A stretch of DNA of 64,000 nt from Microbulbifer sp. TB1203 (lineage in GTDB: Bacteria; Pseudomonadota; Gammaproteobacteria; Pseudomonadales; Cellvibrionaceae): contig NZ_CP116899.1 of the NCBI RefSeq assembly GCF_030997045.1, positions 1,736,001-1,800,000 on the forward strand. The letters run 5' to 3'. A model generated the notes under the pieces. The model saw only the letters and a program-made list of their open reading frames with translations. It did not search any database and was not told the origin of the DNA. Below are positions 1-7,705 of the stretch, in pieces (positions within the stretch are counted from its first letter, which is position 1; every line of letters begins with the position of its first letter). The translations under genes and the position numbers were made by a program.

Positions 1-1
1 G

Positions 2-292
2 ATCCAGTACCCGATGATCGGCGACCCCACCGGCACCATCAGCCGCAACTTCGGGGTGATGATCGAGGAAGAAGGCATCGCCGACCGCGGCACCTTCGTG
101 ATCGACCCGGACGGCAAGATCCAGATCGTCGAGATCACCGCCGGCGGTATCGGCCGCGACGCCAGCGAACTGCTGCGCAAGATCAAAGCCGCCCAATACG
201 TCGCCGCCCACCCCGGCGAAGTCTGCCCGGCCAAATGGAAAGAAGGCGAAGCAACCCTCGCCCCGTCCCTCGACCTGGTCGGCAAAATCTAA
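2..292 (+). CDS. ahpC: Alkyl hydroperoxide reductase subunit C (partial, 3' end)
   Basis: This is the C-terminal 96 residues of a typical 2-Cys peroxiredoxin; the start lies before the window. AhpC reduces H2O2 and organic hydroperoxides in the cytoplasm and is recycled by AhpF. The stretch IADRGTFVIDPDGKIQ and the resolving-cysteine context HPGEVCPAKWKEG are family hallmarks, and the C-terminus EATLAPSLDLVGKI matches full-length AhpC. The reductase gene ahpF follows on the same strand after a repeat and a terminator, the usual ahpCF order. Identification is firm from the motifs and the neighbour. Confidence 0.95.
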   Translation: MQYPMIGDPTGTISRNFGVMIEEEGIADRGTFVIDPDGKIQIVEITAGGIGRDASELLRKIKAAQYVAAHPGEVCPAKWKEGEATLAPSLDLVGKI

Positions 293-300
293 AGCCGCCC

Positions 301-492
301 CTACTCCCCTCTCCCGCCCGCGGGAGAGGGGCCGGGGGAGAGGGCCCCCCCTGGGACCGCCGAGCTCCAGCTCGGCAACCGGGCCGAAAGGCCCGCCCCC
401 CGGGACCGCGGAGCTCCAGCTCCGCAAACGGGCCGCAGGCCCGCCCCTGGGAACGCCGAGCCCCAGCTCGGCAAGCGGGCCAAAGGCCCGCC
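301..492. repeat. REP-like hairpin followed by three tandem palindromic units
   Basis: A palindromic segment (CCCTCTCCCGCCCGCGGGAGAGGG-type, 306-330) is followed by three imperfect tandem units of about 47 bp, near 351-399, 400-447 and 448-492. Each unit reads GGGAnCGCnGAGCtCCAGCTCnGCAA followed by GGGCC-n-GGCCCGCC, so each can fold into two small stems. The stretch lies between ahpC and ahpF. An open frame crosses it but is low-complexity and not credible as protein. It may set RNA stability or the AhpC:AhpF ratio; that is inference. Confidence 0.75.
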
Positions 493-529
493 AACTGAAA
501 CCGTGAATTGGGACCACCATCCCCATATT

Positions 530-555
530 GGCCCGCCCCCAAGCGGGTCCTTTTT
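530..555 (+). terminator. Terminator or attenuator between ahpC and ahpF
   Basis: GGCCCGC pairs with GCGGGTC across a six-base loop (one G-U pair) and is followed by five T. It lies 27 bases before the ahpF start, so it probably lowers read-through from ahpC into ahpF, in keeping with the high AhpC to AhpF ratio cells usually need. Confidence 0.6.
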
Positions 556-582
556 AACCCCAAAGAACCACAGGACACACCG

Positions 583-2184
583 ATGTTGGATGCAAACCTG
601 AAACAGCAACTGGACACCTACCTGCAAAATATCGTCAATCCGATTGCAATCAGTGTGTCCGGCAACAGCAGCCCCAAATCCGCAGAGCTGCAAACCCTGG
701 CCGAAGAAATCGCCAGCCTCTCCAGCAAAATCGCCCTCAATAGCGGCAGCGGCAAACGCACACCCAGCATGGCCGTCGCCCCCGCGGGCGAACAACCGCG
801 AGTCAGCTTCGCCGGCATTCCCCTGGGCCACGAATTCACCTCCCTGGTACTCGCCCTGCTCCAGGCCGGCGGCCACCCGTCCAAGGCCGACCCGGAACTG
901 CTGGAACAAATCCGCAATCTCCAGGGCGAATACCATTTCGAAACTTACATCTCGCTGTCCTGCCAGAACTGCCCGGACGTGGTCCAGGCGCTGAACCTGA
1001 TGGCGACTTTAAACCCGAATATCACCCACGAAATGATCGACGGCGCCCTCTTCCAGGACGAAGTGGAGCAGCGCCAGGTGATGGCGGTCCCCTCGGTCTA
1101 CCTGAACGGCGAACACTTCGCCCAGGGCCGCATGACCCTGCAGGAAATCGTCGGCAAACTGGACACCGGCGCCGCCGAGCGCAAGGCCGCCGAATTGAAT
1201 GAAAAAGAACTCTACGACCTGCTGGTGGTCGGCGGCGGCCCCGCCGGCGCCGCCGCAGCCATCTACGCCGCGCGCAAAGGCATTCGCACCGGCCTGGTGG
1301 CCGAGCGCTTCGGCGGCCAGGTAATGGACACCGTGGGCATCGAGAACTTTATCTCCGTGCCCTACACCGAAGGCCCCAAACTCGCCGCCGGCCTTGAGCA
1401 ACACGTCAAGGAATACGGCGTGGACATAATCACCGACCAGCGCGTCGCCAACCTGACGCGCAAACAACAGGTGGAACTGGAACTGCAGAGCGGCGCCACC
1501 CTCTCCAGCCGCTCCGTAGTCCTCGCCACCGGCGCCCGCTGGCGCCAACTGGGCGTGCCCGGAGAAGAAAAGTACCGCACCAAGGGCGTAGCCTACTGCC
1601 CCCACTGCGACGGCCCCTTCTTCAAAGGCAAACACGTGGCGGTGATCGGCGGCGGCAACTCCGGTATCGAAGCCGCCATCGACCTGGCGGGCATCGTCAA
1701 GCACGTCACCGTACTGGAATTCGCCGACACCCTGCGCGCCGACGAAGTACTGGTGCGCAAGGCCAGATCGATGGACAACCTGGACATTATCACCAACGCC
1801 CAAACCACCGAGATCCTCGGCGATGGCAACAAGGTCAACGGCTTGGCTTACACCGACCGGGAAACCGGTGAAAGCAAACAACTGGAACTGGCCGGCGTCT
1901 TCGTCCAGATAGGTCTGGTACCCAACACCGAATGGCTCAAGGAAAGCGAAGTGGAACTCAACCGCATGGGCGAGATCCTGATCGACGAGCGCGGAGCCAC
2001 CTCCGTCTCCGGCGTCTACGCCGCCGGCGATGCCACCACCGTGCCCTATAAGCAGATTGTTATCTCCATGGGTGCGGGGGCCACAGCGGCGTTGGGGGCG
2101 TTTGACTATCTGATTCGCTCCTCGGTAGCTGACGAGGCAGTGCAGGAAGAAGTCGAGCCCCAGGTGCTTGCAGCCAGCGCTTAA
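583..2184 (+). CDS. ahpF: Alkyl hydroperoxide reductase subunit F
   Basis: Flavoprotein disulfide reductase of 533 residues that passes electrons from NADH to AhpC. The N-terminal tandem thioredoxin-fold domain carries the redox centre C127-Q-N-C130 in the conserved context CQNCPDVVQALN. A GGGPAG dinucleotide-binding site lies near residue 217, the catalytic pair is C339-P-H-C342 in the thioredoxin reductase-like domain, and a second GGGNSG site binds NAD(P)H. The length fits the family. An upstream in-frame start at 508 exists, but MLDANLKQQL is the usual N-terminus and has AGGA upstream. A strong terminator follows. Confidence 0.97.
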   Translation: MLDANLKQQLDTYLQNIVNPIAISVSGNSSPKSAELQTLAEEIASLSSKIALNSGSGKRTPSMAVAPAGEQPRVSFAGIPLGHEFTSLVLALLQAGGHPSKADPELLEQIRNLQGEYHFETYISLSCQNCPDVVQALNLMATLNPNITHEMIDGALFQDEVEQRQVMAVPSVYLNGEHFAQGRMTLQEIVGKLDTGAAERKAAELNEKELYDLLVVGGGPAGAAAAIYAARKGIRTGLVAERFGGQVMDTVGIENFISVPYTEGPKLAAGLEQHVKEYGVDIITDQRVANLTRKQQVELELQSGATLSSRSVVLATGARWRQLGVPGEEKYRTKGVAYCPHCDGPFFKGKHVAVIGGGNSGIEAAIDLAGIVKHVTVLEFADTLRADEVLVRKARSMDNLDIITNAQTTEILGDGNKVNGLAYTDRETGESKQLELAGVFVQIGLVPNTEWLKESEVELNRMGEILIDERGATSVSGVYAAGDATTVPYKQIVISMGAGATAALGAFDYLIRSSVADEAVQEEVEPQVLAASA

Positions 2185-2208
2185 CTTACTGATACCAACC
2201 TCAAAAAG

Positions 2209-2235
2209 TGGCCGGAAGATTTCCGGCCATTTTTT
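2209..2235 (+). terminator. Rho-independent terminator of ahpF
   Basis: A perfect 9-bp stem, TGGCCGGAA / TTCCGGCCA, with a GAT loop is followed by TTTTTT and preceded by AAAAAG. It lies 25 bases after the ahpF stop. It marks the end of the conserved core; accessory, AT-rich DNA begins just beyond. Confidence 0.92.
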
Positions 2236-2392
2236 GACCATCTCACATAGGGCCAAACACGTCCTTTCTCTCCCTCCCATCTCCCCACTTAGCTGAAAAA
2301 GTGATCACCGAGACCGATATCTGCCTGCAAGCTAAAACCGACTGAAAGTCCAATAGAAACAACAGGTTATTTGCTATGCAAAAAAGAAGGAT

Positions 2393-2560
2393 ATGAGGCT
2401 CGATGAACGTTTTCATCAAAAAGAACAAACGTACCACTTTATCTTCAGGCTTGACGGGATGGGGCTTCCGAAGCATTCTTGCCCAAAAGTACCCATTGAG
2501 AATGAGCAAGAGATATTGGCCTCTGCGATCACTATAAAAACGTTAGCTTCCAAATGGTGA
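2393..2560 (+). CDS. Possible 55-residue protein inside a dispersed repeat
   Basis: Short frame starting MRLDERFHQKEQTYHF and ending ITIKTLASKW. It lies in the 336-bp stretch between the ahpF terminator and the nuclease gene, which otherwise shows nothing. An AGAAGGA stretch precedes the ATG but is very close to it. The central stretch FIFRLDGMGLPKHSCP is also readable, in the same frame, in the related repeat at 14.3 kb and partly at 34.1 kb, where it is broken by stops. That pattern suggests an ancestral small protein, but function is unknown and coding status is unproven. Confidence 0.3.
   Translation: MRLDERFHQKEQTYHFIFRLDGMGLPKHSCPKVPIENEQEILASAITIKTLASKW
2426..2547 (+). repeat. Dispersed repeat, copy 1 (island left side)
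   Basis: About 120 bp that recurs at 14329-14453 (only 3 differences in the first 60 bases) and, shorter and more diverged, at 34106-34175. The core is CGTACyACTTTATCTTCAGG then CTTGACGGGATGGGGCTTCC. The right ends of copies 1 and 2 also share a TCACTATA motif before the next gene. Copies 1 and 2 bracket the AT-rich island. Confidence 0.8.
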
Positions 2561-2571
2561 AATAAGTATAT

Positions 2572-3798
2572 ATGAGAAAGAGTAGGATTTTTGCAGAAAG
2601 AGAGCTTCGTGACTTTCTTGAAGCCACCAAAAGCAATGTGGTCAGGTCAATAGAGTCTGAAAAGGACGACTATATTTTAAACGTGAATGAAGATGACTAT
2701 ATCGCTCATAAAATCGCTGAGACCACGGTAGAGAATATCGAAATTCACACAGATGATATTTATGCATCATCAAGTGAGCAAATGATCCCTGCGGAGTATT
2801 TTCCCAGTTCATTTTACGTACATTCTGGTAAGTCATACAAAAAGGATGTTATCAAATTCCATGTTCCCATTAGCGGAAACATCCAACTAATACATTGTAT
2901 TCCTAGTAGCAGAATTCTATGGTCTATGGACATTGAAATTAACAAGACAGAGTTTTGCTTTGAAATAATTAACTTCAATGACAATGTTGATGAGATAGTC
3001 CGTGAAAAAGACTCGAATATGCGAAGCATTATGCAGCAATGCGACAACGTGAGATCTGAGGTCGAAAGGTTCAATCAAACATTAGAGCAGCATGTCCGCT
3101 CAGCCTTTAACTCGCGAAAAGAGCGGATCAAGAAGAGCTCGGGTGTTTTAGCTTCGCTAGGTGTTCCAATCAAAAAGGCTGCTTCAGCGCCGGATACATT
3201 TTCAATTCCAGCGCCACAGAAACGTAAAAAGACAGTTTTAAGCAAGCCGCAAGTAAAGGAGACTGGGTTTACCCCTGAACCATCTCTGGATCAATCTACT
3301 TATAATGACATTTTGCAGTTGATCCATGATGTCGGCAAGGAATTTGAAAGATTGCCAAGCTTGTATGCGGGCAAAGAAGAAGAGCATCTTAGAGACCATT
3401 TCTTAATGATGTTAGAGCCAAATTTTGAGGGCTCTGCTACAGGTGAGACATTCAACAAAACAGGCAAAACTGACATACTGCTTAGACATGAAGGTACAAA
3501 TGTATTTATCGGGGAATGCAAATTCTGGAAAGGTGAAAAGAGCTTTCTATCTACCATAAGCCAACTTTTAGGGTATCTCACTTGGAGAGATTCTAAAGCG
3601 GCTGTCATTATGTTTGTACCAAACAAAGATTTCAGCAGTGTCGTGAGTATTGCAAAAGAGGCCGCGCTGAATCATCCAAATGTCCTTAAATACGTAAATG
3701 AGAAAGAAGAAACGTGGCTAAATTATGAATTTCATTTAGATGGTGATAGAAATAGGATTGTTAAATTGGCAGTAATGCTCTATCACACACCGAGATAA
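2572..3798 (+). CDS. Predicted PD-(D/E)XK nuclease, likely defence gene
   Basis: 408-residue protein. The N-terminal about 240 residues are not recognised. The C-terminal about 150 residues look like a restriction endonuclease-fold domain: TGKTDILL (D301), then FIGECKFW (E315, K317), then a conserved-looking QLLGYLTWRDSKAAVIMF. D...ExK is the catalytic signature of the PD-(D/E)XK superfamily, and the LLGYLTWRD tail occurs in nuclease domains of bacterial defence islands. The DNA is AT-rich and unlike ahpF. An attC-like site follows directly at the stop codon, so it is probably a mobile cassette. The substrate is unknown. Confidence 0.65.
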   Translation: MRKSRIFAERELRDFLEATKSNVVRSIESEKDDYILNVNEDDYIAHKIAETTVENIEIHTDDIYASSSEQMIPAEYFPSSFYVHSGKSYKKDVIKFHVPISGNIQLIHCIPSSRILWSMDIEINKTEFCFEIINFNDNVDEIVREKDSNMRSIMQQCDNVRSEVERFNQTLEQHVRSAFNSRKERIKKSSGVLASLGVPIKKAASAPDTFSIPAPQKRKKTVLSKPQVKETGFTPEPSLDQSTYNDILQLIHDVGKEFERLPSLYAGKEEEHLRDHFLMMLEPNFEGSATGETFNKTGKTDILLRHEGTNVFIGECKFWKGEKSFLSTISQLLGYLTWRDSKAAVIMFVPNKDFSSVVSIAKEAALNHPNVLKYVNEKEETWLNYEFHLDGDRNRIVKLAVMLYHTPR

Positions 3799-3799
3799 A

Positions 3800-3882
3800 G
3801 CATACAAGGCAGTCACTTGGGCGGCTTTGCCTACGCTCCTTCGTCGCTCCGGCAATGGAACCGGTGCTGCCAGCGTTAGTAC
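3800..3882 (+). other. attC-like recombination site 1
   Basis: Directly after the nuclease stop codon the sequence reads GCATACAAGGCAGTCACTTG, ending in CCGGTGCTGCCAGCGTTAGT. The arms GGCAGtCAC and GTGCTGCC pair, and the outer boxes resemble attC R'' (GCATAAC with one A lost) and R' (CGTTAGt). The spacing and the GC-rich middle fit a cassette attC. Both outer boxes deviate from RYYYAAC/GTTRRRY, so it may be inactive. Confidence 0.6.
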
Positions 3883-3921
3883 TTTGATACGTCACTATGC
3901 AAGGAGATTAAACAGTAAACA

Positions 3922-4980
3922 ATGCTTACGGATATTTTTGTCGACAGATATATCGGCGTTCCCATGTGGGACTCTTTCGGGGAAGTTGAGAAACGTTTCA
4001 TAGTTCAAGGTTTTCGCATGATAAGTGAGCATTTGTATCCTTATTGGGTAGATGGAAAAGAAAGCTCAACTGCGAAAGCCCGATGGACTGCCATACATGA
4101 CAAATTGAGTATGGAACTCGGCCTTTCAGAGCTTTCACCTAAGTATTACTCCTTCCAGAGTATGTGGAATGGTAAGCCACATACACAGTCTGGCTCGTGG
4201 TCTATGGATAAGGTCTGCAAGGATTTTGTCTGTGCCGAATATGACGGAAATTCCACTCCAGATCGCTTTATGAAAGAACGGATAAGTTTTATTGAGCTTG
4301 CCTTTAGAGAGCGCGAAGAGCAAATCAAAGAAATTAATACAAACCTTCCAAAGCAATTGCTAGATGCAAAGCTCAGAGAGCAGAGGAAAAGGCCAGGAGT
4401 TATTCGTATCTCTGGAAGCATGGAAGAAACTATCCAAGCAATGAACGATAAAATCAATGATGATTTTAGAGCTTCCGTCGAAGAATTGAATGAACGCTTA
4501 AGACGTGCAAACTATAAATTGAATTACCATAATAGCTTTATTCAGATATCAGAAGATGAACTAATAGAATCTCAGATTGAAAAAGGATTTTGGAATATAA
4601 CAAAAGATCCACTTTGGAAGAATGTAGATATCGATATGAAAGAAGCTATTGATTTGCGCGACAGCGGTGGGCGAGATCCCGCCTTTTATGCTGCTAGAGC
4701 TCTAGAAAGCGCAATAAAAATAATTTCTGATAAAAAGGGATGGACACACAGTGGTGAGAAGGGTGCCCATAGCTTTATCGATAATCTAGGAAGCAAAAAG
4801 AATGGCTCCTTCATTAACGCTTGGGAAAGGGATTGTCTTAAGATATTTTTTACAGAAGTCAGAAACCCATTTGGGCATGGAGCCGGTAGTGAAGAAATGC
4901 CAAAGCTCTATCCTCAGCAAACAGATTGGGCAATTGAGACGTGTATGTCATGGATCAAATCTTTGGTAAAAAGGTTATAG
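3922..4980 (+). CDS. AbiJ-like abortive infection protein with HEPN domain
   Basis: 352-residue protein. The N-terminal part (about 1-75, with FGEVEKRFIVQGFRMISEHL) resembles the AbiJ N-terminal domain 4 family. The middle is charged and probably helical. The C-terminal 120 residues (FYAARALESAIKIISDKKGW onward) look like a HEPN domain with the R-x4-H ribonuclease motif RNPFGH at residues 314-319. AbiJ-type proteins stop growth of phage-infected cells, presumably by RNA cleavage. It follows the predicted nuclease on the same strand and may also be a defence cassette. The family call rests on motifs only. Confidence 0.65.
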   Translation: MLTDIFVDRYIGVPMWDSFGEVEKRFIVQGFRMISEHLYPYWVDGKESSTAKARWTAIHDKLSMELGLSELSPKYYSFQSMWNGKPHTQSGSWSMDKVCKDFVCAEYDGNSTPDRFMKERISFIELAFREREEQIKEINTNLPKQLLDAKLREQRKRPGVIRISGSMEETIQAMNDKINDDFRASVEELNERLRRANYKLNYHNSFIQISEDELIESQIEKGFWNITKDPLWKNVDIDMKEAIDLRDSGGRDPAFYAARALESAIKIISDKKGWTHSGEKGAHSFIDNLGSKKNGSFINAWERDCLKIFFTEVRNPFGHGAGSEEMPKLYPQQTDWAIETCMSWIKSLVKRL

Positions 4981-5195
4981 AAAGTAGTGACTACCAAATA
5001 TGCAAACAAACATCCAAAAAGAGTTTGACAGGCACTACACGAAGTAAACCAACAAGTGCGATGCAGCAGGCCATTAAATACGTCGCATAAATTTCTTCCG
5101 AAATTTGTACACCAATTTTCTCGACTGCTAATCTAAGCATCTGAGCACCAAGTTACCCGTTAAAAAGTAATAATTATTTACACCAAATATTGACC
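4981..5195. other. Intergenic stretch between AbiJ-like and response regulator genes
   Basis: AT-rich, with no clear attC or terminator. A weak minus-strand frame at 4991-5140 reads as 49 residues with a hydrophobic segment (MACCIALVGLL); no good ribosome binding site was seen, so it is not called as a gene. Confidence 0.4.
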
Positions 5196-5933
5196 ATGAG
5201 AATATTGATAGCAGAAGACAGCCCAATTATACAGAAGCTTAATTCAGAATTAATGAATAGCTGGGGCTTTGATTTCGATATAGCCTCAAATGGCATAGAA
5301 ACCATTGAGTACGCAAGAAAGAACAACGGCGGATACGACCTCTGTCTAATGGACATCGAAATGCCAAAAATGAACGGCATAGAGGCAACCCAGATTATTC
5401 GCAAAACAACAAAATACTTCCCCATCATGGGCCTTACATCCAACTCCTCCTACAAACAGGTATGCCATGATGCGGGCATGGACGACTTCGCTGAAAAACC
5501 TTGTAAACCTGATAGCCTTTTCAATAAAATATCCGAATTGACAGTAAAGTCAATTATATGCCTGCTAAAAAAGAGCAGTCTGATTACAAAAGAGGAAATG
5601 CCAGTGGACCAAAAACACGCAGAAGAGTTGAGAGAGCTTGCCAAGAGAGGACTGTGCAAGATGCGCCTGAAAGGTTCAGGGGCCCACGATGTTACGGTTA
5701 CTGTGCACAAACACGTCCCCTACAGCATCTCACATGACTTTGTTGAAGAAGAGGCAGAAGTCACGACATTCCTGGATCGTGACAGCGAAAGTCCCGGAGA
5801 AGTTTTTCTTTACAAGTCAAGCTGCCTTGTGCCGGTAATATTGCTTGATGAAGAAGCCTATGCAGAAAAATGTCAATTGGAAGATGATAAAATGAAGGAA
5901 CGCAACACTCTTGTAACTGAGAAGAAAGAATAG
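5196..5933 (+). CDS. Orphan response regulator with uncharacterised C-terminal region
   Basis: 245 residues. Residues 1-120 form a receiver domain: acidic pair E7-D8, phospho-acceptor D53 in LMDIEMPKMNG, a T in GLTSNSS and the conserved lysine in AEKPCKP. There is no recognisable DNA-binding domain. The C-terminal 120 residues (from PVDQKHAEELRELAKRG) match nothing I recognise and end in a charged tail. No histidine kinase is nearby, so the partner must be elsewhere or was lost. It lies in the AT-rich island ahead of the toxin-like gene. A TTG at 5190 is in frame, but the ATG at 5196 gives the normal receiver N-terminus. Confidence 0.75.
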   Translation: MRILIAEDSPIIQKLNSELMNSWGFDFDIASNGIETIEYARKNNGGYDLCLMDIEMPKMNGIEATQIIRKTTKYFPIMGLTSNSSYKQVCHDAGMDDFAEKPCKPDSLFNKISELTVKSIICLLKKSSLITKEEMPVDQKHAEELRELAKRGLCKMRLKGSGAHDVTVTVHKHVPYSISHDFVEEEAEVTTFLDRDSESPGEVFLYKSSCLVPVILLDEEAYAEKCQLEDDKMKERNTLVTEKKE

Positions 5934-6031
5934 TAAAGAGTTAATCCAATATTCACCATGGAACTTGAATTTAATCTTTATTTTTTTTAGAAAGTTATTT
6001 CTTATAGAAATCGCTCTATCGGAGGGAGACG

Positions 6032-6409
6032 ATGTTAACACCGGAAGAAATATACATCACAGATTATACCGAATTGTTTCTTGATCTGTATCGATTTGGA
6101 AATTCTCAAAGTCCAAGATTCGACAACATTCGTCCAATGAAAGATGCAATGATACAAGATCGAAATGGTATCAAGTATATTGTTGCCGATGGCAATGGAG
6201 TAAGTGCCTTTTCATCAGTTCCTGCAGGCAGAAAGAACGCATGGAAAATACGCAAAGGAACCCCCTTGCCTAACGGGGTAAAATTGGTAATTGACAAACG
6301 TCCTGGCCATGAAAATCACTTCATGCTGGCACCATCCAGAACAATGAAGTTGAGCGAATTTCATTCATTAATGGATCAAGTTAGAGAACACGCACAGAAA
6401 ATAAGCTGA
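6032..6409 (+). CDS. Tse2-like toxin (putative ADP-ribosyltransferase-type)
   Basis: 125-residue protein with a strong GGAGGGAG ribosome site. Its layout resembles Pseudomonas Tse2: ELFLDLYRFGN near the N-terminus, then NGIKYIVADGNGVSAFSS, WKIRKGTPLPNGVKLVID, and HFMLAPSRTMKLSEFHSLM. Tse2 is a cytoplasmic growth-inhibiting toxin with an ADP-ribosyltransferase-like fold. Here it is followed after 10 bp by a small acidic protein, as in a toxin-antitoxin pair, and no type VI secretion gene is seen. The similarity is read by eye, so the family call is moderate. Confidence 0.55.
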   Translation: MLTPEEIYITDYTELFLDLYRFGNSQSPRFDNIRPMKDAMIQDRNGIKYIVADGNGVSAFSSVPAGRKNAWKIRKGTPLPNGVKLVIDKRPGHENHFMLAPSRTMKLSEFHSLMDQVREHAQKIS

Positions 6410-6419
6410 GGGAAGGATT

Positions 6420-6626
6420 ATGGAAACTTTGAACTTGAAACTCCCATATACAGATTTAACACTAATATTGGACTCTCTCCGTCACTACATTAAATACATA
6501 GAAAACCTTGATGAGGATTCAGTAGATGAAGATACCCTATCAGATCTTCTTAATGATGCAGAAAATTTGAAAGGTATCGAATCAAATATATCCAAGTTAT
6601 TCAAAGATAAATTTGGGGAATATTAG
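6420..6626 (+). CDS. Putative antitoxin of the Tse2-like toxin
   Basis: 68-residue acidic protein, METLNLKLPYTDLTLILDSL..., with the run ENLDEDSVDEDTLSDLLNDAE. Its SD (GGGAAGGA) overlaps the end of the toxin gene and the gap is 10 bp, so the two are co-translated. Small acidic partners directly downstream are typical of toxin-neutralising proteins. I recognise no named family; the role is inferred from context. Confidence 0.5.
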   Translation: METLNLKLPYTDLTLILDSLRHYIKYIENLDEDSVDEDTLSDLLNDAENLKGIESNISKLFKDKFGEY

Positions 6627-6661
6627 CCTCATGAACTCCCTGCCTCTACCACTTATACTGT

Positions 6662-6678
6662 GCCCGCTGTGTGCGGGC
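6662..6678. terminator. Hairpin, shared with 22273-22289
   Basis: GCCCGC-TGTGT-GCGGGC followed by TATAAA. Virtually the same 24 bases recur at 22.27 kb after an unrelated gene. No T-run follows, so it may be a weak terminator or a small dispersed palindrome. The remainder of 6627-7025 holds only this hairpin and the inverted repeat at 6794-6843; no gene is visible. Confidence 0.5.
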
Positions 6679-6793
6679 TATAAACCCACATAATAATCTT
6701 AGGCATTTGCATCAAATTTCCACTGCACTCCAATTTTGTCTGCGCTGCGGATTTTGAGTCTTTGGAAAAGAATAATTATGGGTTCATCATAAC

Positions 6794-6843
6794 AGTTAAG
6801 CATTTATAGATCACACTGACACACAACCTATAAATGCTTAACT
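6794..6843. repeat. Perfect 16-bp inverted repeat
   Basis: AGTTAAGCATTTATAG and its exact complement CTATAAATGCTTAACT are separated by 18 bases. The outer ends carry the GTTAAGC/GCTTAAC heptamers seen in integron sites, but in the reverse order to an attC. It lies in a gene-free stretch between the toxin pair and a transposase relic. It could be an operator, the end of a lost element or an RNA hairpin. Confidence 0.7.
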
Positions 6844-7025
6844 ACCGGATTAATAAAAAAGGACAGCCATAAATAGAAAAATCGGAAGGTATTCCGATGA
6901 TGTTGAGTATTGAAAAATCTTTCGAACGTTAGCGGAAGTTTTATTGGCAATATAGGGTGGAAGTGAGCCCCAATCAACCGCTTAAGGTCAAAGAAACCCC
7001 CGCAGTTGAGCTGCGACGGTGCTCT

Positions 7026-7584
7026 TTAAGAGGAAGGCAAAGAGTCAGGATGTGGGCGACGGAGAGAAAATCGCTCACACTCACGAACTCCCTGCGCCCA
7101 GCGTTTACCGAGCTGTTCGCAGGCGGCGCGTATCGCTTGGGCGGAGCCAACCAGAGACCTAAAGCGGCTTTCGAAGTTCCGGCTCAGGTAGAGCCAGTCT
7201 CTCGGGTCGATTTGCAACCGCTCCAGAGGGTGGTAGGCGGTCGGAAATGGCTCCACGTTTGTCCTCGCGAAGAGCGCTTCCGGTCCAGTCCACCAGCGCC
7301 AGGTAGTCCTCGAGCCGCGGGGGTATGCCCTCGGGCATGAGCTCTCGCGGATTACCGGTGAAAGGGAAGAGTGACAGTGGTTGCTCACCTTGCTTGGCGG
7401 CTGCGATGCCCCGCTTGACCGATGTGTGCGCGGATTCCTCCGGAGTCTCCGCCATTTGCGCACGAATCGGGTTCAGGTCCACATAGGCCAGACAAGCCAC
7501 CAGCGCCCGCTCGTCCAGCAACGCTTGGGACTTGAAGCGGCCTTCCCAGAAACGGCTGGTGCACTGGTCCTCTTCCGGGATAGA
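7026..7584 (-). pseudogene. REP-associated tyrosine (Y1) transposase fragment
   Basis: Minus-strand remnant of a TnpA-REP/RAYT-type transposase. One frame reads RFWEGRFKSQALLDERALVA then CLAYVDLNPIRAQMAETPEE, a hallmark of this family, and ends in DYLALVDWTG. The continuation DPRDWLYLSRNFESRF...EQLGKRWAQGV is in another frame, so there is at least one frameshift. The N-terminal half with the HUH catalytic motif is missing and the relic stops abruptly near 7584, next to an attC-like site. Not functional. Confidence 0.7.
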
Positions 7585-7609
7585 TGACTATATCGAAAGG
7601 GCTGTGTTT

Positions 7610-7673
7610 AAATAACGAACAAGTATCTGCCAATAATATGGCTGGAAGCGCTGATTTTTCAGAATCGTTAGGC
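7610..7673 (+). other. attC-like recombination site 2
   Basis: Begins with ATAACGA and ends with AATCGTTAGGC; TAACGA and TCGTTA are exact complements and GTTAGGC fits the R' consensus GTTRRRY. The roughly 64-bp length and its position 32 bp upstream of a small cassette gene fit an attC. The inner arms pair only imperfectly. Confidence 0.5.
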
Positions 7674-7705
7674 ACCTCAATACAAATCTCACCAAGAGGA
7701 AGCAC

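Noticed and set aside
235..498. Open frames through the 301-492 repeat
   Set aside because: Pro/Arg/Gly-rich low-complexity translations of the tandem palindromes, on both strands; no ribosome site and no homology expected.
2393..2560. Repeat copies as attC sites
   Set aside because: The repeats end in GTTAGC/GTTAAGC, but the left ends do not pair with them as R''/R' boxes and the length and inner arms do not fit, so they are listed as a dispersed repeat.
6794..6843. Inverted repeat as an attC
   Set aside because: GTTAAGC comes first and GCTTAAC last, the reverse of attC order, and there are no inner arms.
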